DNA of 52,240 nt from JAQUOA01 sp037443785 (GTDB lineage Bacteria > Bacteroidota > Ignavibacteria > UBA10030 > UBA8401), in assembly GCA_037443785.1 (NCBI GenBank), contig JBBINR010000024.1, forward strand, positions 1-52,240, in the 5' to 3' direction. Below are positions 9,103 to 17,123 of the stretch, one piece after another. Under the pieces are notes generated by a model, which was not told the DNA's origin, made no database searches, and was given only the letters and a program-made list of their open reading frames with translations. The position numbers and the translations under genes are program-made. Positions within the stretch are counted from its first letter, which is position 1. Each line of letters begins with the position of its first letter.

Positions 9103-9562
9103 TCGTCGAAAAATTGTTGATAAAGATTTCAGTGTCAAAATAGTTGATCGCTATTCTCCAACAGCGGGGAGTTATCATCAGTTCCCACGTGTTGTAAAAT
9201 TCAATATAGAAAAAATTATTCTTTCTCAATACTTAAACGTTGTATTTACCAAGGCATTTTTTTTATGGATGTATGCGATAACCACGCATAGCATCTCTGA
9301 TTTTCATGATCAACATTTATACATCTTGAGAAAATTTTACTTGAAAAATAAACTAAAAAATGGTTTGAATGTTCTTGAGGCGTTCATTTTCTCTACAATT
9401 AAAAATAGTTTTTGTAGATTTTGCATATTTCTCCTTTATGTATGTCGGCAATTTCCACAATATTGCACAAACCATCGGGTATGATTATTGCACTTATATA
9501 AGTAGTGTTTCCGGCCACGTCTTTTTCAGGTACAGATTATTTCGTGCAAAAAGGGGGCTGTT
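9103..9562. other. 460-base non-coding region upstream of the pilin-like genes
   Basis: No credible gene is seen here. The open frames that cross it lack family features and lean on the antisense of the carbonic anhydrase gene. The region is AT-rich and must carry the promoters of the minus-strand carbonic anhydrase gene and the plus-strand pilin-like genes. A TATATAAG box near 9496 is a possible -10 element, but no convincing -35 partner is visible. The ribosome-binding site for the first pilin-like gene is AAGGGGG at 9551-9557. Confidence 0.6.
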
Positions 9563-10096
9563 ATGGGCTTAGGTCAAACACTTTTAACAATAATGGCGCT
9601 GATGTTGATGGGAAGAATAATTCTATCAACGAACACTTCTACACTTAATTCTGGTTTTTCAAAAGATATTGCAGAGTACAGAATTACAGCAACGTCCTTG
9701 GGCACATCTGCAATGGAGACGGCAAGCGCTTTGGCATTTGACCAAGCGTCAGTCGACACATTTTTAACGTACTCTCGAATTAATGAATTAACGGCCTCAA
9801 ACTTGCTCGGGCCGGAAGCCGGTGAAACGAGCACTTTCTCTTATAACGACATCGATGATTACAACAATTACGTTAAAATAGATACCGTGACAAATTCAGC
9901 TATTTTTAGAACGATGATTTTTGTCAATTACGTCAATGTAAGTTCAAGCGCCATTACTGTCACTACATCTAAAACATTTAATAAAATGATTTCAGTTAAA
10001 GTGACGAGTGATTATTTATTAGATTATTCATCTGACCCGCCAAAGCGAGATACATTACAATTTAATTCAATTTTTTGTTATTGGTATTTTCGGTAA
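9563..10096 (+). CDS. pilin-like secreted protein, first of three
   Basis: 177 residues, no certain family. It starts Met-Gly followed by a single hydrophobic helix (residues 5-23, LLTIMALMLMGRIIL). A polar helix with Ala/Ser/Thr repeats follows (SGFSKDIAEYRITATSLGTSAMETASALAFDQ), then a beta-rich, Thr/Ser-rich C-terminal part. This lollipop layout is that of type IV pilins and pseudopilins, but the classical G-FTLIE processing motif and Glu5 are absent. Strong AAGGGGG ribosome-binding site. The next two genes follow at 12 and 28 bases, and all three products share the same N-terminal plan. It probably sits in the inner membrane or a pilus tip complex (inference). Confidence 0.6.
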   Translation: MGLGQTLLTIMALMLMGRIILSTNTSTLNSGFSKDIAEYRITATSLGTSAMETASALAFDQASVDTFLTYSRINELTASNLLGPEAGETSTFSYNDIDDYNNYVKIDTVTNSAIFRTMIFVNYVNVSSSAITVTTSKTFNKMISVKVTSDYLLDYSSDPPKRDTLQFNSIFCYWYFR

Positions 10097-10108
10097 TGAG
10101 GTTTTGCT

Positions 10109-10756
10109 ATGGGTTCGCAAACAATTTTGGATCTAATCGCATCGACGATAGTGTTCTCGAGTCTTTTGTTAATCACGATACGTTTAAATTATGGGACTTC
10201 GGAAACCGTTCAGGATTACCGGGGGGATCTCATTGTTCAGGAAAACCTCGTCGCGGTATCTCAGCTTATTGAATATGATTTTCGTAAAATAGGCTATTGC
10301 AAAGATTACAATAAAATTCCACTCCCTACGTTAGCCATCCGCTATGCCGATACAAGCAAAATAATATTTTGGACCGATTTAGCTATTTCATCTTCGAATC
10401 TTTCGGGAGATGGGAATCTTGATTCGTTAACATATTATGTCGGAAGTTCGAGTGAGTTGACCTCCACACCAAATCCGAACGACAGATTAATCTATCGAGT
10501 AGAAAACGATAATACTCCTATTGGAGTAAATTTAGGAGTAACGATTTTCCATCTACAGTATTTTGATGCTTTTCATAACAAGTTAACAACACCGGTAGCG
10601 GATCCAAGACAAATACAATTTCTGCAGATTAATGTCCAAGTGGAACATCCGATTAAATGGACGAAATATTATAACACGGCAACCTATGATACGGTATATC
10701 AATCGGCGTTTTGGCGTCAAGTTAGATTAGTGGCAAAAAATCTTAACAATAGATGA
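10109..10756 (+). CDS. PilW/PulJ-like minor pilin homologue, second of three
   Basis: 215 residues. N-terminal Met-Gly, then a hydrophobic helix (about residues 5-24, ILDLIASTIVFSSLLLITI). The helical segment YRGDLIVQENLVAVSQLIEYDFRKIGYC (residues 37-64) resembles the conserved region of PilW/PulJ minor pilins (Q-E-N ... L..D.R..GY). The rest is beta-rich and ends in a part typical of PilW-like C-termini. The prepilin cleavage motif is not canonical. GAGG precedes the ATG. The assignment to a minor-pilin role rests on that helix pattern and on the neighbours. Confidence 0.6.
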   Translation: MGSQTILDLIASTIVFSSLLLITIRLNYGTSETVQDYRGDLIVQENLVAVSQLIEYDFRKIGYCKDYNKIPLPTLAIRYADTSKIIFWTDLAISSSNLSGDGNLDSLTYYVGSSSELTSTPNPNDRLIYRVENDNTPIGVNLGVTIFHLQYFDAFHNKLTTPVADPRQIQFLQINVQVEHPIKWTKYYNTATYDTVYQSAFWRQVRLVAKNLNNR

Positions 10757-10784
10757 ATGTGAATTATTTGAGCAGGAGATCGAT

Positions 10785-11993
10785 ATGGGACGTTCGTCAT
10801 TATATTTGATTATGGGAACTTCGTTTATCATGCTTTATTTTGGAATTCAAAATAGCAGTGTCTCTGTTGAAGCATTGAACAATTCGGTCTCATACTTTGA
10901 AAGCACCGAACGGTACAGCATTGCCGTGGCGGGAGCAAATTTAGCATGCGGGCAAATATTCTTAGACAACACCTGGAGAACCGGCTATGCTGATTTGCCA
11001 TTTAACGGAGGAACAATTAATGTTTCCCTCCATGATTCTGTTTCGGGGAAAGTAATGGTTGTTTCGAATGGAACATATCAAGGGGTTGTCCAAACGGTAA
11101 AAGTTCTTCTCAGCCCGAGCACATTTTCAAAATTTGCAGTGTACTGCGGAAATGTATCTGCTGCAGCAAAACTAAGAGACGGGGATACAATAAATGGAGC
11201 AATTCATTTTAACAATAAATTGGTAACGCAAGGCAATCCTGTCTTTATGGCGAAGGCGACAATGGGATCTTTGCAAACTTCATCTGGCACGCCAACGTTT
11301 CTTGGGGGATATCAAACAGGGGTTAATATTCCTTTTCCGGATTATACGGCAAATGCGAATACAATTAAAGCAGATGCCTCGAGCGGTGGAAAATATCAAG
11401 AAGGGGGAGAATTATGGCTTAATTTTATTTCGTCCGGTATGGTGGAATATAAAACCAGTGCTGCTGCCAGTTGGAGCGCCCCAGTTACTATAACCGCCTT
11501 CGCACCTAACGGATATATTTGCATCAACAATGGAGCCTTGCACGTTCAAGGAACACTGAGCGGAAGGGTAACGTTAGGATCGACTGTCAGCACGGGGACT
11601 TCACCGACTTCTTCGATTGGCGCAACATATATAGAAGATAATTTACGATATCATACGGATCCTTTAGTGACCTCATCGTCCACCGATATGATGGGTATTG
11701 TGAGTGCTGGAGATCTGACATTTCAGAAAATTCCAATGAGAATCGATGGTTGTCTTTTTACAAATCAAAATGCAACCATGAATAGCACGTACAAAAACCA
11801 GGACCCGATGAAGCAAATAAAAACCATCGGCACATTTATGGCCCGAAATATGAACTCAACCGATTTTGGAACCGGAGCTTCAAAAGGAGCAAATTTTTAT
11901 ATGAAATATGACACAAGGATAGAATCTAATCCTCCGTCGAGCTTCCCTTTTCCCGCTACAAGTTCGTTTGAAATCCTGTCATGGTTTGAGTGA
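10785..11993 (+). CDS. PilX/DUF4900-like pilin-associated protein, third of three
   Basis: 402 residues. Met-Gly start, a hydrophobic helix (about residues 5-22), then FESTERYSIAVAGANLACGQIF, which resembles the PilX N-terminal helix pattern with regularly spaced Ala/Asn. The long C-terminal part has RDGDTINGAIHFNNKLVTQGNPVF, reminiscent of DUF4900-type passenger domains found on prepilin-like proteins (inferred resemblance). It is otherwise rich in Gly/Ser/Thr and probably beta-structured. AGGAG precedes the ATG. A bidirectional terminator follows at 12088-12121, closing the three-gene unit. Confidence 0.6.
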   Translation: MGRSSLYLIMGTSFIMLYFGIQNSSVSVEALNNSVSYFESTERYSIAVAGANLACGQIFLDNTWRTGYADLPFNGGTINVSLHDSVSGKVMVVSNGTYQGVVQTVKVLLSPSTFSKFAVYCGNVSAAAKLRDGDTINGAIHFNNKLVTQGNPVFMAKATMGSLQTSSGTPTFLGGYQTGVNIPFPDYTANANTIKADASSGGKYQEGGELWLNFISSGMVEYKTSAAASWSAPVTITAFAPNGYICINNGALHVQGTLSGRVTLGSTVSTGTSPTSSIGATYIEDNLRYHTDPLVTSSSTDMMGIVSAGDLTFQKIPMRIDGCLFTNQNATMNSTYKNQDPMKQIKTIGTFMARNMNSTDFGTGASKGANFYMKYDTRIESNPPSSFPFPATSSFEILSWFE

Positions 11994-12084
11994 TGTGACG
12001 GTAAGAAATTATCTTTCCCAAAGAAGTTTTTCGAATTTTCTATCAGGGAGGTATTTACGGAGTGAATTAAAACACGTGAAAAAA

Positions 12085-12121
12085 GAAAAAGCCCGTTGTT
12101 GAACGGGCTTTAGTGTTTTTT
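12085..12121. terminator. bidirectional intrinsic terminator
   Basis: Perfect 10-bp stem AAAGCCCGTT (12088-12097) with AACGGGCTTT (12102-12111) and a GTTG loop. It has A-rich sequence on the left and a T-rich tail on the right. It serves both the pilin-like genes (plus strand) and the slipin gene (minus strand), which converge here. Confidence 0.9.
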
Positions 12122-12126
12122 AAAAA

Positions 12127-12909
12127 TTATTTTTTTAAATATTTTTTTTCGTTGTTGTTTGCCATATTCAAAAACGGCTTTAGCAATTCAATCGGAAGCG
12201 GGAAGATTGTTGTCGAATTGTTTTCCGATGCAATTTCTGTTAATGTTTGTAAATACCGCAACTGCAATGCAATCGGATTTCTCTCAATAACCTGTGCTGC
12301 TTCGCCAAGTTTCACGCTTGCCTGTAATTCGCCTTCTGCGTGAACAACCTTTGCGCGGCGTTCGCGTTCTGCTTCTGCTTGCCGTGCCATTGCCCGCTGC
12401 ATTTCGGGCGGAAGGTCGATCTGTTTTACTTCAACGTTGGTTACTTTAATTCCCCACGGCTCAGTATGTTGATCGATAATTTCCTGGAGTTCACGATTGA
12501 TTTTGTCTCGCTGAGCAAGAAGATCGTCCAATTCAGATTGCCCGAGAATACTGCGCAACGTTGTTTGTGCCAGTTGGGATGTTGCGTAAATATAATTTTC
12601 AACACTGACGATAGCCTTATCCGGTTGGACGACTCGGAAATAAACAACGGCATTCACTTTTATTGAAACGTTATCTTTGGTAATGACATCCTGCGGAGGA
12701 ACATCAAGTACGACGGTACGAAGGCTAACTTTCACCATGCGGTCGACAATCGGAATCAGCAGAATGAGCCCCGGTCCTTTTGTGTCGATCAATCTGCCGA
12801 GACGAAAAATGACGCCGCGCTCGTACTCCGATAAAATCTTAATTGCATTGAATAAGATGAATGCGGCAAAAAATATAACAAGAAATAATCCGAATAGTCC
12901 GGTTTCCAT
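12127..12909 (-). CDS. SPFH/Band 7 protein (slipin/stomatin type)
   Basis: 260-residue membrane-scaffold protein of the prohibitin/stomatin superfamily. One N-terminal membrane helix (residues 4-24) is followed by EYERGVIFRLGRLIDTKGPGLILLIPIVDRM, the stomatin signature region. The Band 7 domain continues with VLDVPPQDVITKDNVSIKVNAVVYFRV. A coiled coil (EMQRAMARQAEAERERRAKVVHAEGE) leads into the oligomerisation tail. AGGAGA precedes the ATG. It follows the NfeD gene by 18 bases. This slipin-NfeD pairing is conserved across bacteria and archaea, where the NfeD protease cleaves the slipin. Confidence 0.94.
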   Translation of the reverse strand: METGLFGLFLVIFFAAFILFNAIKILSEYERGVIFRLGRLIDTKGPGLILLIPIVDRMVKVSLRTVVLDVPPQDVITKDNVSIKVNAVVYFRVVQPDKAIVSVENYIYATSQLAQTTLRSILGQSELDDLLAQRDKINRELQEIIDQHTEPWGIKVTNVEVKQIDLPPEMQRAMARQAEAERERRAKVVHAEGELQASVKLGEAAQVIERNPIALQLRYLQTLTEIASENNSTTIFPLPIELLKPFLNMANNNEKKYLKK

Positions 12910-12927
12910 ACGCTCTCCTTTGAGTGA

Positions 12928-14205
12928 TTATTTTTTTCGAACCTTTAATAACAAATTAATTATTTCCACAACAACAATACGATCATCCCTTTTGATTTTT
13001 CCATCGAGACTTTCTGCAGTCCATAGCTCGCCGAGAATGCGAACACGTCCGGTAGGATTTAACTCTTCAACGGCAAGACCTTCTTCACCGACAATTCCTT
13101 CAATACCGGTTGTCGGCTTTCGTCGCTGTGCTTTTATTCCTGCGCCGACGACAAAAATAAAAAATGCTGCTGTTGTCAATACAAGCGGGATGATGACACT
13201 CATCGACACTTCTACAAATTCCAACGCGCCTTCAGTTTGATATAACATGATCGATCCGAAGAACAACGAAATAATACCGCCGATAGAAAGCAGTCCGTAA
13301 CTTGTGATTTTTATTTCCAATAAAAATAAAATAATACCGACAATAATGAGCGCCAATCCTGCATAATTGATCGGGAGTGTTTGCATGGAATAGAGTGCAA
13401 GAATGATGGCAATTGCTCCGGCAATTCCGGGAAAAATCGATCCGGGATTGTAGAGTTCAAAAAATATTCCATAGATGCCGATGAGGAATAAGATGTACGA
13501 AATATTCGGATCGCTGAGCAGATCGAGAATCTTATACTGCCAATTCATTGGATGATGCTCTACGACGGCATCTTTTGTTGAAAGTTTCACGGTGTCGCTT
13601 TCTACAATGACGGTTCGTCCATTCAATGAATCGAGCAATGCTTTTTGGCTCGCCGCAATGAAATCGATAACACGTTCCTTCAATGCTTCGGTTTCGGTGA
13701 TCGAAACGCTTTTTCTCACTGCTTCTTCTGCCCATTTGATATTGCGGTTTCGTTTTTCTGAAATCGTTCTGATGAATGCCGCCGCATCGTTCGTTACTTT
13801 CCCAGACATCACGGAATCCATTTCACCCTGCGTGCTCACCGGATGTGCCGCGCCGATATTTGTTCCCGGCGCCATCACAGCAATGTGGCCTGCCATCGTA
13901 ATAAAAACTCCTGCTGACGCTGCACGTGATCCTGCCGGTGAAACGTAGACGACAACGGGAACTTTTGCATTTAAAAATGTCGTTACGATATCACGGGTTG
14001 CTTGCAGCAGCCCTCCGGGTGTGTTCAATTCAACAATAACGGCGAGCGCATTTTGTTTTTCAGCATTTTCTATTCCGTGTTTCAGATAATCAAATGTCGT
14101 CGGGTTAATGCTTCCATTAACCGTTAAGAGGTGAATCGTTGGCCCGGCGATTGAAACATGAAGGAAGGAAAGGAAGAATAAAGAATGGGAAATGATTTTT
14201 TTCAT
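12928..14205 (-). CDS. NfeD-family membrane serine protease
   Basis: 425-residue NfeD1b-type protein. A signal peptide at residues 1-20 is followed by a ClpP-class serine protease domain. Its nucleophile sits in SRAASAGVFITMAGH, and a Lys in the following helix is the expected partner, as in the archaeal PH1510 dyad. Four or five membrane helices follow (about residues 225-350). A C-terminal OB-fold NfeD domain reads GIEGIVGEEGLAVEELNPTGRVRILGELW. It is first in the operon with the slipin gene and divergent from the rhodanese gene (228 bases between starts). Probable role: membrane protein quality control or lipid-domain maintenance. Confidence 0.93.
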   Translation of the reverse strand: MKKIISHSLFFLSFLHVSIAGPTIHLLTVNGSINPTTFDYLKHGIENAEKQNALAVIVELNTPGGLLQATRDIVTTFLNAKVPVVVYVSPAGSRAASAGVFITMAGHIAVMAPGTNIGAAHPVSTQGEMDSVMSGKVTNDAAAFIRTISEKRNRNIKWAEEAVRKSVSITETEALKERVIDFIAASQKALLDSLNGRTVIVESDTVKLSTKDAVVEHHPMNWQYKILDLLSDPNISYILFLIGIYGIFFELYNPGSIFPGIAGAIAIILALYSMQTLPINYAGLALIIVGIILFLLEIKITSYGLLSIGGIISLFFGSIMLYQTEGALEFVEVSMSVIIPLVLTTAAFFIFVVGAGIKAQRRKPTTGIEGIVGEEGLAVEELNPTGRVRILGELWTAESLDGKIKRDDRIVVVEIINLLLKVRKK

Positions 14206-14433
14206 GATATTCTTTTTATATTTGAGATAATGTAAACAAAGCTCTGCGGGAAAACAAGGAAGCAGTTTTGTTCAATATCTAATGCGTTAAATACCCCCGA
14301 TATTTTTTTAAATTTTATGTGCGCGCGAATAAGACAAAAAACTCTATTTTTTCTTATCATCATCGTGCGGGTCATCTGATGGGATGGAACATTTATAAAT
14401 TGGTGGAAGAATAAATCACAAAAGGAGAATGGC

Positions 14434-15297
14434 ATGACTGAGATTGAGAAGAGAGGTTATAGATATCCAGAAATTCTTGTGTCGACAGATTGGGTTGCAC
14501 AACACGTAAATGATCGGTCGATCAGAATTATCGAATCGAATGAAGACATGCTGTTATATCCATCCGGTCACATCGAAGGAGCTGTGCAGGTGGATTGGAC
14601 ATTAGATTTGAACGACCAGTTGCGGCGAGACTATATTACAAAAGAAAGATTTGAATTATTGATGTCACGCAACGGTATAACGAATGATATGACTGTTGTT
14701 TTTTACGGCGACAAAAATAATTGGTGGGCATGTTATGCATTTTGGGTATTCCAATTATTCGGACACACGAATGCAAAAGTGATGGATGGCGGCCGATTGA
14801 AATGGGAAAAAGAAAAACGGCCACTCACCCGTCAGGTTCCGAAATATGAACCGACGCAATATTATGCGCAGGAACGCGATGACAAAAAGATTCGTGCATT
14901 CCGAGATGAAGTGTTAAAACATGTTACGGCAAAACTTCCGCTTGTCGATGTTCGAAGTCCCGAAGAATTTTCCGGAGAGCGTTTGCACATGCCGGCCTAT
15001 CCGAATGAAGGGGCGCTTCGCGGAGGACATATTCCCGGCGCAAAAAGTGTTCCGTGGGCAAGGGCTATCAATGCAGAAGATGGAACATTTAAAACGACGG
15101 AAGAGCTTCGTGCAATCTATGAAAAAGAAAAAGGACTGAAACCAAGTGATGACGTTATTGCGTATTGCCGCATCGGCGAACGAAGCAGTCACACATGGTT
15201 CGTGTTGAAATATTTACTGGGATATAACACGGTTCGTAATTACGACGGCAGTTGGACGGAATGGGGAAATTCCGTCGGCGTTCCTGTTGAGAAATAA
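14434..15297 (+). CDS. two-domain rhodanese (thiosulfate/mercaptopyruvate sulfurtransferase)
   Basis: 287 residues with two tandem rhodanese domains. The N-terminal one (about residues 10-130, LVSTDWVAQHVNDRSIRIIE) lacks the catalytic Cys. The C-terminal one carries the active-site Cys245 in CRIGERSS, a thiosulfate-type loop. PGAKSVPW and LVDVRSPEEF are further family motifs. It transfers sulfane sulfur to thiol acceptors and has no signal peptide, so it is cytoplasmic. AAAGGAG lies 7 bases before the ATG. A SufE gene follows after 124 bases that hold a palindromic repeat, which suggests sulfur passes from this enzyme to the Fe-S assembly acceptor (inference). Confidence 0.94.
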   Translation: MTEIEKRGYRYPEILVSTDWVAQHVNDRSIRIIESNEDMLLYPSGHIEGAVQVDWTLDLNDQLRRDYITKERFELLMSRNGITNDMTVVFYGDKNNWWACYAFWVFQLFGHTNAKVMDGGRLKWEKEKRPLTRQVPKYEPTQYYAQERDDKKIRAFRDEVLKHVTAKLPLVDVRSPEEFSGERLHMPAYPNEGALRGGHIPGAKSVPWARAINAEDGTFKTTEELRAIYEKEKGLKPSDDVIAYCRIGERSSHTWFVLKYLLGYNTVRNYDGSWTEWGNSVGVPVEK

Positions 15298-15329
15298 TAA
15301 TAAATTGAGAGTGGTATACTCTACCATAT

Positions 15330-15392
15330 GTCATTCCCGCAAGCTTCCGGCGGGAATCCATTCTACGGATGCCCGGGGAAAAAATCGGGCAT
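15330..15392. repeat. interspersed double-hairpin repeat, copy 1
   Basis: Two hairpins in tandem. GTCATTCCCGC pairs with GCGGGAAT (15330-15360). After an 8-base spacer, ATGCCCG (15369-15375) pairs with CGGGCAT (15386-15392). The opening GTCATTC...GGAATCCA is shared with a copy inside addA (20535-20592) and, degenerately, with 50971-51006. It lies between the rhodanese and sufE genes. Confidence 0.75.
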
Positions 15393-15421
15393 AACAAATA
15401 TTTTTATCGAGTCCATAAATT

Positions 15422-15862
15422 ATGTATCCTCCTAAACTACGAGAAACCCTCGAATTCTTTGAAACACTTGAAGATCAAAACGATCGAGTGAATGTTTTAT
15501 TGGACTACGCGAACAAGTTCAAAGAAGTCCCCAAAGAAATTGCTGTTCGTCCGTTCGAAAAATCGCATCAGGTTCCGCAATGCGAATCGGAAGCATATGT
15601 GTGGGCGATTCAACACAGCGATGGAACATTGAAATACCATTTTGCGGTCGAAAATCCGTCGGGCGTTTCGGCAAAAGCACTCGCACAAATTCTTGATGAA
15701 ACGCTCTCCGGTGAAAAACCTGAAACGATCGCACAGATAGATGCAGAAATTATTTATACAATCTTTCGTCAAAACATCTCCATGGGAAAAGGTCTTGGAT
15801 TAATGTCGATGGTGCAGGCTGTGGTCGCACTTGCGAAACAACAACTTTCCGCCGCCGCATGA
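15422..15862 (+). CDS. SufE-family cysteine desulfuration protein
   Basis: 146-residue sulfur-acceptor protein of Fe-S cluster assembly, normally receiving persulfide from a SufS-type cysteine desulfurase. The acceptor Cys54 is in HQVPQCESEAYVW, matching the family pattern V.GC.S..W with Gln in place of Gly. ISMGKGLGLMSMVQAVV near the C-terminus resembles the SufE ending. No sufS, sufB or sufD lies nearby. The upstream rhodanese is a possible alternative sulfur donor. Its stop codon overlaps the start of the MFS gene (ATGA). Confidence 0.92.
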   Translation: MYPPKLRETLEFFETLEDQNDRVNVLLDYANKFKEVPKEIAVRPFEKSHQVPQCESEAYVWAIQHSDGTLKYHFAVENPSGVSAKALAQILDETLSGEKPETIAQIDAEIIYTIFRQNISMGKGLGLMSMVQAVVALAKQQLSAAA

Positions 15863-17091
15863 ATTTCTTCCAAGACCTCACACTTGATATTACTCCTTTA
15901 AAAAGAAACAGAGATTACCGGCTGTTGTTTATCGGGCAGTTCATTTCATTTTTAGGATCGTCGATCACGGCTGTGGCGCTGTCGTATCAGATTTATACCG
16001 TTACACAATCGACGGCATATGTAGGCTTGCTTGGATTATTCCAGCTTATCCCGCTTTCCATCAGCGGATTTATCGGCGGCTCGGTTGCCGATACGTTCGA
16101 TCGGAAAAAGATCATCATCATTTCCGAAATAGTGCTGACGATGACATCGCTTTCGCTCTTTGTTACGGCGCTTCTTCCAAATATTTCTGTTTGGATATTA
16201 TTCACCATCGCGGCGGTTGCTTCATTCGTTAACGGGTTTCACCGTCCTGCACTGGATGCATTAACCCCGCGTGTGATTGAACATGATGAGATTCCCGCTG
16301 CAAGCGCGCTTTCAGGATTTCGCGGAACAACAGCGATGATTCTCGGACCGTCGTTAGCAGGAATTATTCTTGCGTCGCTGGGATTATTTTACACGTATCT
16401 GATTGACGCCGTTACATTCGTTATTTCAATCGGCACCGTTCTTTTTATCAAAAGAAAATTTCAATTGGAGCGAAGCGAGGAGAATGAATTTTCACTCGGA
16501 CATATTGCAGAAGGTCTTCGGTACGCATGGAGCAGGAAAGAATTATTGGGAACATATTTCATCGATATGATGTCCATGACAACAACCTATCCATATCCAC
16601 TTTTTCCGGCGCTTGCCGCTGCGTATGGCGGAGTAAAAGTACTGGGAACGCTTCATGCCTCCATTGCAGTGGGTGCTTTTCTTGCAACATTGTCCAGCGG
16701 ATGGACGAAAAATATTTTTCGGCACGGCAAAGCGATTACCCTTGCCGCAACAGGATGGTGTTTCGGAATTCTTGCGGCAGGGCTTTCAGGAAATCTTTGG
16801 CTGATGATTTTCTTTTTGGGCTTTGCCGGATTTGCCGATATGCTGAGCGGAATTTTCCGTTCGATTATATGGAACCAGACGATTCCCGATTCCATTCGCG
16901 GGCGGATGGTTGGCATTGAAATGTTGAGTTACATGAGCGGTCCATTAGTTGGTGGGACACTGATTGGATTTCTTGCCGCTTCCACCGGAGAAAATGTTGC
17001 TATGTCAATCGGCGGCAGCATTGGTCTTGTTGGAATATTTGCTCTTATACTTTGGCTGCAGCAGTTTTGGAAATATCAGCCGAAGAAATAA
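15859..17091 (+). CDS. MFS transporter (MFS_3, EntS-like)
   Basis: 410 residues with about 11-12 hydrophobic segments. The N-terminus NRDYRLLFIGQFISFLGSSITAVALSYQIY and the cytoplasmic loop motif GGSVADTFDRKKI (residues 72-84) are typical of the MFS_3/EntS exporter subfamily. FRGTTAMILGPSLAGIIL matches the TM5 region. The substrate is unknown; relatives export siderophores, antibiotics or other small molecules. It is translationally coupled to sufE by a 4-base overlap and converges on the next gene. Confidence 0.92.
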   Translation: MNFFQDLTLDITPLKRNRDYRLLFIGQFISFLGSSITAVALSYQIYTVTQSTAYVGLLGLFQLIPLSISGFIGGSVADTFDRKKIIIISEIVLTMTSLSLFVTALLPNISVWILFTIAAVASFVNGFHRPALDALTPRVIEHDEIPAASALSGFRGTTAMILGPSLAGIILASLGLFYTYLIDAVTFVISIGTVLFIKRKFQLERSEENEFSLGHIAEGLRYAWSRKELLGTYFIDMMSMTTTYPYPLFPALAAAYGGVKVLGTLHASIAVGAFLATLSSGWTKNIFRHGKAITLAATGWCFGILAAGLSGNLWLMIFFLGFAGFADMLSGIFRSIIWNQTIPDSIRGRMVGIEMLSYMSGPLVGGTLIGFLAASTGENVAMSIGGSIGLVGIFALILWLQQFWKYQPKK

Positions 17092-17123
17092 AATTGCTGT
17101 ATCCTATATGCTTCATTCCGTCT

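Noticed and set aside
9038..9484. 148-residue plus-strand ORF upstream of the pilin-like genes
   Set aside because: Antisense to the carbonic anhydrase at its start, Phe/Tyr/His-rich with no domain or ribosome-binding site; most likely noise in an AT-rich region.
9440..9562. Possible c-di-GMP (GEMM) riboswitch before the pilin-like genes
   Set aside because: GCACAAACC and GGGT near 9464 recall the motif, but the conserved GGACGCAAAGCC half and the tetraloop receptor are absent.
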